This document shows positions 1 through 5,867 of a stretch of 8,565 nucleotides of DNA, in pieces. Position numbers and translations under genes: made by a program. This DNA is from Spartobacteria bacterium UBA6821. Lineage in GTDB: Bacteria > Verrucomicrobiota > Verrucomicrobiia > Chthoniobacterales > UBA6821. Location: NCBI GenBank assembly GCA_002452515.1, contig DKEN01000125.1:6007-14571 (forward strand), read 5' to 3'. Positions within the stretch are counted from its first letter, which is position 1. Every line of letters begins with the position of its first letter. Under the pieces are notes generated by a model. That model was given only the letters and a program-made list of their open reading frames with translations, was not told where the DNA came from and searched no databases.

Positions 1-116
1 CCGCCGTAGCCGCCTTCACGACCACCGCCGCCACCGCCACGGTATCCACCGCCGCCACCACCACGGTATCCACCGCCGCCGCCACCACCGCCGCCGTAGC
101 CGCCTTCACGACCACC
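1..116 (-). repeat. Tandem and direct repeats encoding the Gly/Arg/Tyr tail
   Basis: The 26 bases at 1-26 recur identically at 91-116, a 90-base period equal to 30 residues (REGGY to REGGY). Between them, a 24-base unit containing GGTATCCACC occurs at 41 and again at 65 (8 residues, YR plus six Gly). The repeats keep the reading frame and encode R/Y-punctuated glycine runs of 5, 9, 6 and 6 residues. Such GC-rich repeats tend to change length by slippage, so tail length may vary between strains. Confidence 0.85.
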
Positions 117-386
117 TCCGCCGCCCGCGCCACGAGGACGATCCTCCATTGGACGGGCTTCATTGACAGTGAGTTTACGTCCACCAAGATCTGCGCCGCT
201 AAGGGCTGTGATTGCAGCGTGCCCCTCATCAGGGGTGCTCATGGTGATGAACCCGAATCCACGGGAACGACCGGTTGTGCGATCCATCATAACGATGGCA
301 TCTGTGACTGTGCCGTGCTGACCGAAGACCTCGCGGAGGTCGGCATCAGTTGCTGAGAAGGGAAGGTTCCCTATATAGAGTTTCAT
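1..386 (-). CDS. Glycine-rich RRM RNA-binding protein (3' end beyond window)
   Basis: This is the first 128 codons of a minus-strand gene starting at the ATG at 386-384; the stop lies off the left edge. Residues 1-78 form one RNA recognition motif. RNP2 is LYIGNL at residues 3-8 and RNP1 is RGFGFITM at 42-49, with the aromatic residues that stack on RNA bases in this family (Y4, F44, F46) all present. From residue 85 the protein becomes a low-complexity tail of glycine runs broken by R, RE and Y, resembling the tails of cyanobacterial Rbp and plant glycine-rich RRM proteins. Small single-RRM proteins bind single-stranded RNA and are often cold-inducible; that role here is inference. No good Shine-Dalgarno sequence precedes the ATG, only a weak AAGTAAAG. 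The gene is transcribed divergently from the lipoprotein gene, across a structured gap that could be its leader. Confidence 0.93.
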   Translation of the reverse strand, partial: MKLYIGNLPFSATDADLREVFGQHGTVTDAIVMMDRTTGRSRGFGFITMSTPDEGHAAITALSGADLGGRKLTVNEARPMEDRPRGAGGGGGREGGYGGGGGGGGGYRGGGGGGYRGGGGGGREGGYG

Positions 387-701
387 ACTAGACTACTTTA
401 CTTGTTGTTTTTTGGTTCCTGATACGCTGACGGCCACTTCTCGAAATGCACCAGAGCCTCACTTGAGGGCATCTGGAGCAGTCCTCCCGCTCTGCGGGGA
501 ACCTGCATTACCTGAAACGCTATCATCGCACTTAGAGGCTAGCTATGGTGTGATCGGCGAGCTTTGGCAACAGAAAAGAATCGCAACTCAAATTCTTCAT
601 CTGGAAAAATCCATACCTCAGACCCCAAAGATGTGAAAAACAATTGAAGTTGCGCCTTAAATCAGTGATCTACTAAGGGCAGCGTAACGACCCATTATTT
701 T
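387..701. other. Divergent intergenic region, no convincing gene
   Basis: These 315 bases separate the starts of two divergent genes, so they should hold both promoters and both leaders. A 74-codon plus-strand frame at 412-636 shows no family resemblance and is probably chance. I see no tRNA, riboswitch family or clear -35/-10 pair. The best plus-strand guesses upstream of the lipoprotein are TTGAAG (644-649) or TTGCGC (650-655) with TACTAA (671-676), but the spacings of 21 or 15 bases are poor. The part from 447 to 554 is strongly structured and is listed separately; the rest is A/T-richer than the coding DNA. Confidence 0.6.
447..554. other. Three consecutive stem-loops, possible RRM leader or small RNA
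   Basis: Three stem-loops follow one another. SL1: TGC-A-CCAGA-GCCTC (447-460) pairs with GAGGGC-A-TCTGG-A-GCA (465-480), with one bulge and small mismatches. SL2: CCCGC (486-490) pairs with GCGGG (494-498) over a TCT loop, and an outer GCAG/CTGC helix (478-481 / 503-506) is possible but competes with the base of SL1. SL3: ATCGCAC (525-531) pairs with GTGTGAT (548-554), with one G-U pair on the plus strand. None is followed by a T-run in either direction, so they do not look like intrinsic terminators. Read on the minus strand they would sit 60-170 bases before the RRM start, as a structured 5' leader; read on the plus strand they could be part of the lipoprotein leader or a small RNA. I do not recognise the family, and the strand is undecided. 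Confidence 0.4.
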
Positions 702-1124
702 ATGAAACAGACCCTGAGCCTTCTTTCTCTTCTACTAGTTGTCTTTCTTGCTGGTTGCGCCGACTCTGATACCCAACCACCAAGAAAAAAACATGCGATG
801 GTCGGAACACCTGATTCTCAGTTCACGACCGATGCTGCTATGACGAATGGGGTTCCACCGACGGACACCAATGGCCTAGTGACCGACACCAATAACATGG
901 TGACCAACGCACTTGGGTCCAGCCCCGCCAACCCCTTCCCAACACCAACCCCTGTTCCTGTCGCCGCTCCTCGCGATCTCCCTTATGGCACACCAGTCCC
1001 TGGCAAACCGGGCTTTGTCACCAGTCCTCATTCCCCGACGGCAGGCTATGTCGATGTCAGGGGTTTTCCTCCCGGTTCCGAGGTGAAGGATCCTTACTCG
1101 GGCAAAATCTTCCTCGTTCCCTGA
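702..1124 (+). CDS. Small proline-rich lipoprotein, function unknown
   Basis: This encodes 140 residues beginning [20 protein letters not shown]2, a hydrophobic stretch (5-17) and the lipobox LAGC with Cys19 mark it as a type II (lipoprotein) signal peptide, so the mature 122-residue protein should be lipid-anchored at the membrane facing the periplasm. The middle (about 50-90) is low complexity, rich in Thr, Asn, Pro and Val, with a short internal duplication (TDTNGLV / TDTNNMV at 54-67) and a TPTPVPV stretch. The C-terminal part from about 94 ([10 protein letters not shown], then [20 protein letters not shown], ending IFLVP) looks like a compact conserved module. I associate it with small verrucomicrobial lipoproteins from memory only. 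No Shine-Dalgarno sequence precedes the ATG. It ends 10 bases before tyrA and is probably co-transcribed with it, though no link to aromatic synthesis is evident. Confidence 0.85.
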   Translation: MKQTLSLLSLLLVVFLAGCADSDTQPPRKKHAMVGTPDSQFTTDAAMTNGVPPTDTNGLVTDTNNMVTNALGSSPANPFPTPTPVPVAAPRDLPYGTPVPGKPGFVTSPHSPTAGYVDVRGFPPGSEVKDPYSGKIFLVP

Positions 1125-1134
1125 TCTTCCTATT

Positions 1135-2040
1135 TTGAGCGCTCCTACAGAGCCTGAGAGAACAGCCCCCGCCAAGAGGATCACCATCTTCGGTCCAGGG
1201 TTGATCGGTGGCTCCATCGCCATGGCTCTGCGAAGCCGCAGCCCCGCGGCTTCCATCACGATCTGGGGCCGCAACCCCGAACAGCTTCAGGAAATTCTGA
1301 ACTCCAATCTTGCTGACACCGTTGAAACCGATCCGGTGACCGCAGTTCGGGATGCTGATCTGGTCATCTTCTGCACCCCGGTCGGAAGCATGGAGCAACT
1401 GGCAACCACCATCGCCCCCCACCTTGCTCCTCAAACCCTTGTCACCGATGTGGGAAGCGTGAAAGCCTGCGTGGCGAAAAAACTTACCCCGCTGCTTGGT
1501 GATCGCTTTGTCGGAGGTCATCCCATGGCCGGAAGTGAACGATCGGGCTTGGCCGCGGCCAGATCCGATCTCTTTGACGGAGCTCCCTGCATCCTCACGC
1601 CATCCGGAACAACTCTCCCCGAGTCGCTGGAAATTCTCACCAGTTTCTGGCATTCTCTCGGTGCCCAAGTAACCACGATGTCACCGTTGGAACACGACCG
1701 TCTGGTGGCTCGCCTGAGCCATCTCCCTCACGCACTGGCTTTTGCTCTGGTGAATCTTATTTCCGAGACACTTCCCGAGGATGCCCCCCTTCTGGCCGGG
1801 GGAAGTTTCCGCGACGGCACACGGGTGGCCGCAAGCGATCCGGCACTCTGGACTGGGATTCTCACAGAGAACCGTCACGAAGTCATTGCAGCCCTGCGGG
1901 AAATGTCCGACCTTCTGGGCTCCCTTGCCGAAAATCTTGAAGAGGAGGACAACGACGCCGTACTCGACGTACTCACACGGGCTCGAGAGCAACGAGTCCG
2001 CCTGCCCCTTCCCAATCACCATCTTCCTTCCGACGACTAA
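1135..2040 (+). CDS. tyrA: Prephenate/arogenate dehydrogenase (TyrA)
   Basis: This 301-residue protein oxidatively decarboxylates prephenate (or arogenate) with NAD(P)+ on the way to tyrosine, in the cytoplasm. The N-terminal Rossmann fold carries GPGLIGGS at residues 20-27. The family motif GGHPMAGSERSG is at 127-138 and includes His129, the position of the conserved catalytic His. HDR (187-189), SHLPH (195-199) and FRDGTRVAASDP (225-236) are the usual C-terminal helical-domain motifs. There is no chorismate mutase domain and no ACT domain, so this is the short monofunctional form and lacks that usual route to tyrosine feedback. The frame is open upstream to a stop at 1084, but it has no ATG or GTG before the Rossmann motif, so TTG at 1135 is the likely start; ATT at 1132 is the only near alternative. 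NAD/NADP and prephenate/arogenate preference cannot be read here. Gaps of 10 bases on both sides suggest an operon. Confidence 0.95.
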   Translation: MSAPTEPERTAPAKRITIFGPGLIGGSIAMALRSRSPAASITIWGRNPEQLQEILNSNLADTVETDPVTAVRDADLVIFCTPVGSMEQLATTIAPHLAPQTLVTDVGSVKACVAKKLTPLLGDRFVGGHPMAGSERSGLAAARSDLFDGAPCILTPSGTTLPESLEILTSFWHSLGAQVTTMSPLEHDRLVARLSHLPHALAFALVNLISETLPEDAPLLAGGSFRDGTRVAASDPALWTGILTENRHEVIAALREMSDLLGSLAENLEEEDNDAVLDVLTRAREQRVRLPLPNHHLPSDD

Positions 2041-2050
2041 GGCTTCCCCA

Positions 2051-3994
2051 ATGACCACTTTCTCTACCCGCCGTTGCGGCCCCATCGTCACCGACATCAC
2101 CATACCCGGAGACAAAAGCATCTCCCATCGCAGCGCCATGTTTGCCTCACTTGCGGAGGGTCGAAGCACGATCACAGGATTTTTGGAAAGTGAAGACTGT
2201 CTCTCCACCGTCAATGCGATGCGCAGCCTCGGCGCAAGGATTGAACACACGGGAAAAGGCACCTTTGTCATCGATGGTTGCGGGGGAAAATTCACCGCCC
2301 CGACCGGGGATGTCGACTGTGGCAATTCCGGTACCACCATGCGACTGATCTCAGGCATCCTCGCGGCACAGCCTTTCCGGTCCCGACTCATCGGCGACGC
2401 TTCCCTATCGAAGCGCCCCATGGGGAGAGTCATCAATCCGCTAACCGAGATGGGTGGACACTTCACTTCGGAGGGAGATCAGCCTGGACGTCCACCTCTC
2501 GTCATCGATGGGGGCTCGCTTCAGCCGATCTCCTACGAAATGCCGGTTGCCAGCGCTCAGGTTAAAAGTGCCATCCTCTTGGCAGGCCTTTCTGCCACTG
2601 GTGAAACCAGCGTGATCGAGCCCGCCGCGTGCCGAGACCACACGGAGCGAATGCTTCAGGAATTCGGCGTGGCGCTTGATCTCGGCGTGGCTGATGCTAA
2701 CGGACGACGGCATATTGCAGTCAAAGGTCCGCAAACTCTCAAGGCACGTGACTTTGCCGTGCCGGGCGATATTTCCAGCGCGGCTTTCTGGCTCGTGGCT
2801 GCTGCTGCCAAGAAAGGTTCCGATACGACCATCGAAAGCGTCGGGCTCAACCCTACCCGCACCGGCATCATCTCGGTGCTTCAGCGCATGGGGGCGAAGA
2901 TTGAAATCACCCCAGTCGATGAGAAGGCTGCGGAACCGCTCGGCAAAGTGCGCGTTCTTGGAGGCCCCCTTCAAGGGACCGTCATCGAAGGGGCGGAAAT
3001 CCCGAACGTCATCGACGAACTCCCCATTCTCGCCGTCGCCGGAGCCCTGGCTCAGGGAAAAACCATCATCAAGGATGCCAAGGAACTGCGCGTGAAAGAA
3101 ACCGACCGGATTGCTGCCGTTGCAGGAAACCTGCGGCTGATGGGCGCCATTGTTACCGAGACGGAGGACGGGATGATCATCGAAGGGGGGCATCCGCTCC
3201 ATGGCGCAACACTTCAGTGCTTCGGCGATCACCGGATCGCCATGGCCTTTGCCATCGCGGGACTTTTCGCCGATGGCGAGACCGTGATCGAAAATGTTGA
3301 ATGCGTGGCAACTTCCTATCCAACCTTTGGAGCCACGCTCGCTTCCATCCTGACCCCACAACCAGGACATGTCATTGCCATCGACGGCCCAGCCGCCTCG
3401 GGCAAAAGCTCTGTCTCAAAAGGTCTCGCCGCAGCTCTAGGCTATACCTTTATAAGTTCGGGCCATTTCTACCGGGCTTTGGCTTGGGGAATTCTCCGTG
3501 ACGGACTGGCGCAACCACTCTCAACCGATACCGTCAATGCCTGGGTGAAGGATCGTCATTTGCAACTTCAGGATTCCCGACTCCTGCTTGATGGAGATGA
3601 TGCCACGCCTTACTTATCCTCGGCCGATGTCGCCGCGATGGTCTCTCCGATCGCCGCCTTCCCTTCAGTTCGCGATCTGGTGAATTCGAATCTGCGTGCT
3701 CTCGCCGAGACTACCAATCTTGTCATGGAGGGACGCGATATCGGCTCCGTGGTTTTCCCGGAGACCCCCTACAAATTTTATCTCGATGCCTCGCCAGAGG
3801 AGCGAGCACGACGTCGCGCCAAGGAAGGGACCGTTGATTCTGTGGCCGAACGCGACCGACTCGATTCAACCCGTGCGACGGCACCGCTAAAAATTCCCGA
3901 GGGGGCCACGGTCATCGACACCACTCACCTGAATCTCGAGCAAGTCATCCAGGCTGTACTCTCCCATCTCAAGCCAAGGCTGTTAGCGGATTAG
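2051..3994 (+). CDS. aroA-cmk: Bifunctional EPSP synthase / cytidylate kinase fusion (AroA-Cmk)
   Basis: One uninterrupted 647-residue frame joins two enzymes. Residues 1 to about 434 are 3-phosphoshikimate 1-carboxyvinyltransferase, step six of the shikimate pathway. GDKSISHRS (20-28, with Lys22), GNSGTTMR (91-98), SLSKRPMG (118-125), IDELP (321-325, Asp322), ELRVKETDR (345-353, Glu350), DHRIAM (393-398) and SYPTF (422-426) are all present. SLSKRPMG and RDHTERML place it with the Bacillus/CP4-like class. Residues 440-647 are cytidylate kinase (CMP/dCMP to CDP/dCDP): P-loop GPAASGKSS at 446-454, SSGHFYRA 469-476, Arg549, EGRDIGS 560-566, ERDRLDSTR 600-608. Only about six residues (TPQPGH) separate the domains, and no in-frame ATG lies at the kinase start, so a separate Cmk product is unlikely. 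The start is the ATG at 2051, with a weak TAAGG eight bases upstream. The frame stays open back into tyrA, but residues encoded there match no AroA. Confidence 0.95.
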   Translation: MTTFSTRRCGPIVTDITIPGDKSISHRSAMFASLAEGRSTITGFLESEDCLSTVNAMRSLGARIEHTGKGTFVIDGCGGKFTAPTGDVDCGNSGTTMRLISGILAAQPFRSRLIGDASLSKRPMGRVINPLTEMGGHFTSEGDQPGRPPLVIDGGSLQPISYEMPVASAQVKSAILLAGLSATGETSVIEPAACRDHTERMLQEFGVALDLGVADANGRRHIAVKGPQTLKARDFAVPGDISSAAFWLVAAAAKKGSDTTIESVGLNPTRTGIISVLQRMGAKIEITPVDEKAAEPLGKVRVLGGPLQGTVIEGAEIPNVIDELPILAVAGALAQGKTIIKDAKELRVKETDRIAAVAGNLRLMGAIVTETEDGMIIEGGHPLHGATLQCFGDHRIAMAFAIAGLFADGETVIENVECVATSYPTFGATLASILTPQPGHVIAIDGPAASGKSSVSKGLAAALGYTFISSGHFYRALAWGILRDGLAQPLSTDTVNAWVKDRHLQLQDSRLLLDGDDATPYLSSADVAAMVSPIAAFPSVRDLVNSNLRALAETTNLVMEGRDIGSVVFPETPYKFYLDASPEERARRRAKEGTVDSVAERDRLDSTRATAPLKIPEGATVIDTTHLNLEQVIQAVLSHLKPRLLAD

Positions 3995-4170
3995 GCTGTA
4001 GGCAATTAGGTAGAGCCTACCGAGCTAAAAGTCAGCTGCACTCCATGCAAAACAACAGTCAGGCAAGAAAATCGAAACCATCCGACCATTTCCCATTCCC
4101 TTTTCTCTTCTGACCTAAAAGTCTAACAGTCTGTTGCCTCATCACCTTCCCCTTTTCCGTCTTCTTCCCG
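3995..4170 (+). other. Gap between aroA-cmk and plsC with small hairpins and a pyrimidine-rich stretch
   Basis: These 176 bases hold no plausible gene. Just after the stop, GTAGGC (3998-4003) can pair with GCCTAC (4015-4020), or GGTAG (4009-4013) with CTACC (4017-4021) over an AGC loop; the two helices exclude each other. Neither is followed by a T-run, so an intrinsic terminator is not supported. CTAAAAGTC occurs twice (4025-4033 and 4115-4123). From about 4086 to the plsC start the plus strand is mostly pyrimidine. I see no convincing promoter, but this is the largest gap on the plus-strand side and the likeliest place for a transcription unit boundary. Confidence 0.45.
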
Positions 4171-4806
4171 ATGACCTTCACCTACTATTTCTGGTACACG
4201 CTTTCCAAAATTCTCGCCCGGAGTTTCTTCAGCTTCCGGGTGATCCACGGCAAGCGATTGGTCGAAGAAGGACCCGTCATCCTTGCCTCCAATCACCAGA
4301 GCTATTTTGATCCGCCGCTCGTCGGCATCTGCTCCCGCCGTGCCGTCTATTATCTTGCCCGCAAGACACTCCTCGACATACCGATGCTCGGCCCCCTGCT
4401 CCCCTTCATTAACGTCATTCCTGTGGATCGTGACGGAAACGACATGTCGGCACTAAAAAAAATCATCCGGCTCGTGCGCGCAGGAAGCGGGGTCGTTCTC
4501 TTTCCGGAAGGCACACGCTCTCCCGACGGCACACTCCAGCGGGGCAAGAGCGGCGTCGGCCTCATCATCGCCAAAACCCGCGCTCCTGTGCAGCCAATGC
4601 GTATTTTCGGGGCGCATTCAGCTTTTCCTAAAGGTTCCGGAAAAATTTCCCTGACCCCAATCTCCGTGATTGTCGGCGAACCGATCCGCTTCACCGATCA
4701 GGAACTTGATCCTCAATCTCACGGAGGCGATGACCGCGCCCTCTACCAATATCTTTCCGACCGTGTCATGAGCGCTATCGCCGAACTAGAATTACCCGAG
4801 TCTTGA
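4171..4806 (+). CDS. plsC: 1-acyl-sn-glycerol-3-phosphate acyltransferase (PlsC)
   Basis: This 211-residue membrane-associated enzyme of the LPLAT superfamily transfers an acyl chain to the sn-2 position of lysophosphatidic acid, giving phosphatidic acid for phospholipid synthesis. The four family blocks are visible: NHQSYFD at residues 41-47 (the HX4D catalytic motif, His42 and Asp47), IPVDRDG at 83-89, FPEGTRS at 111-117 (phosphate-binding), and PVQPMRI at 139-145. An aromatic, hydrophobic N-terminus (residues 4-20) probably lies against or in the membrane. The length is short but usual for bacterial PlsC. The ATG at 4171 follows a pyrimidine-rich stretch with no Shine-Dalgarno sequence. 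A plsC next to cmk is a common bacterial arrangement. Other LPLAT enzymes, such as acyltransferases for unusual lipids, share these motifs, so exact acceptor specificity is inferred. Confidence 0.9.
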   Translation: MTFTYYFWYTLSKILARSFFSFRVIHGKRLVEEGPVILASNHQSYFDPPLVGICSRRAVYYLARKTLLDIPMLGPLLPFINVIPVDRDGNDMSALKKIIRLVRAGSGVVLFPEGTRSPDGTLQRGKSGVGLIIAKTRAPVQPMRIFGAHSAFPKGSGKISLTPISVIVGEPIRFTDQELDPQSHGGDDRALYQYLSDRVMSAIAELELPES

Positions 4807-4871
4807 AGGAAACTCTGATTTAAACCCCGCGCCTTGCCAACTGACCGCCACAAGACAATGCTACTCCTTTC

Positions 4872-5858
4872 ATGAGCGACACAGCCTATTCCAACGCCAT
4901 CATCGCGATCGACCTGAAGAAGAGCTTTGGTGAACGCCGCGCCCTGGACGGCATCTCCCTGGAGGTGAAGCGTGGAGAACTTTTCTGCCTACTCGGTCCC
5001 AATGGAGGCGGTAAAAGCACCCTCTTCCGCATTCTGGCCACTCTTTCCCTTCCCGATTCGGGAGAGGCATCAATAGCGGGTCATGATGTCCTCCATGACG
5101 CTTCTGCAGTTCGGGCACGACTCGGCGTGGTCTTTCAATCCCCGAGTCTCGATGGCAAGTTGACGATTCTGGAAAACCTCCGTTGCGGCGGTGCCCTTTA
5201 CGGATTAGGCGGCTCTGAACTCAAAACCCGTATTGCCGAGGCTGCCAAGGCACTCAACCTCACTGATCGGTTGAACGACCTTGTCGAGACTCTCTCTGGG
5301 GGTCTTCAGCGCCGTGCCGAGATCGCCAAATGTCTCCTGATCAGGCCGGAGGTTCTCCTTCTTGATGAGCCCTCCACCGGACTTGATCCGGGTGCCCGTA
5401 TCGACCTATGGGCCGCTTTGGAAGCACTGCGAAATCAGCATGGTGTCACCGTGCTCTGCACCACCCATCTGATGGAGGAGGCTGCACGGGCTGACCGGGT
5501 AGGCATCATCAGCACAGGCAAACTCGTTGCCCTAGGATCACCCGATGAGCTGACCGGGGCGATCGGAGGCGACGTGCTGAGCCTGGGAGCAGCCAAGGAA
5601 ACCGGTCCGGATATCCTTTCCAAACTCATCACGGAGCGCCTGGGTATTCCGGCAACCATCGTCGAAGGCGAGGTTCGGATCGAATCCCGCGAAGCCTATG
5701 CGCTGGCGGCACGCCTGGCCGGGGAATTCCCCACCGAAATCATCTCCCTTCGCATCGCACGCCCCACCCTGGAAGATGTCTTTATCGCAAGGACGGGCCG
5801 TCTCTTTTCCGATCAGGATCTTGATCCGGACGCAAAACCAGCCAAGAAGAAGCACTAG
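4872..5858 (+). CDS. ABC-2 exporter ATP-binding protein (DrrA/CcmA type)
   Basis: This 328-residue protein is the ATPase half of an ABC-2 exporter. Walker A is GPNGGGKST at residues 42-50 (Gly at 46 where Ala or Ser is more usual; Lys48 intact). The signature is LSGGLQRR at 141-148, Walker B with catalytic Glu is VLLLDEPSTGLDP at 161-173 (Glu166), and the H-loop is TTH ending at His199. After the nucleotide-binding domain, about 90 residues form the accessory region typical of the DrrA group, including ARPTLEDVFIARTGR near 296-310, followed by a short basic tail (AKPAKKKH). It should dimerise and drive the permease encoded nine bases downstream. The substrate is unknown: this group includes drug, lipid, polysaccharide and heme-related exporters. 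It starts 65 bases after plsC with no Shine-Dalgarno sequence; a five-codon frame ends on its ATG. Confidence 0.93.
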   Translation: MSDTAYSNAIIAIDLKKSFGERRALDGISLEVKRGELFCLLGPNGGGKSTLFRILATLSLPDSGEASIAGHDVLHDASAVRARLGVVFQSPSLDGKLTILENLRCGGALYGLGGSELKTRIAEAAKALNLTDRLNDLVETLSGGLQRRAEIAKCLLIRPEVLLLDEPSTGLDPGARIDLWAALEALRNQHGVTVLCTTHLMEEAARADRVGIISTGKLVALGSPDELTGAIGGDVLSLGAAKETGPDILSKLITERLGIPATIVEGEVRIESREAYALAARLAGEFPTEIISLRIARPTLEDVFIARTGRLFSDQDLDPDAKPAKKKH

Positions 5859-5867
5859 CCGTACGTC

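Noticed and set aside
1..120. The repetitive left edge could be mistaken for a CRISPR or minisatellite array.
   Set aside because: It is in frame with the RRM gene and encodes its Gly/Arg/Tyr tail; there are no spacers.
412..636. A 74-codon plus-strand frame in the divergent gap.
   Set aside because: No recognisable motif and poor start context; it overlaps the stem-loops, which explain the base pattern better.
1781..2050. The aroA frame stays open upstream to an ATG at 1781, adding 90 residues.
   Set aside because: These residues lie inside tyrA in another frame and match nothing in AroA; the usual AroA N-terminus fits the ATG at 2051.
2441..3370. A 309-codon minus-strand frame opposite aroA, with similar ones opposite tyrA (1057-1668, 1681-2466) and yitJ.
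   Set aside because: The plus strand encodes well-conserved enzymes here; the antisense products are His/Arg/Gly-rich with no domain, as expected for shadow frames in GC-rich DNA.
3998..4021. Hairpin after aroA-cmk considered as an intrinsic terminator.
   Set aside because: The stems are short and no T-run follows.
5375..5394. CCGGA-CTTGA-TCCGG hairpin in the ABC ATPase gene.
   Set aside because: It falls on the Walker B/D-loop codons (TGLDP), where protein conservation fixes most bases; the stem is short.
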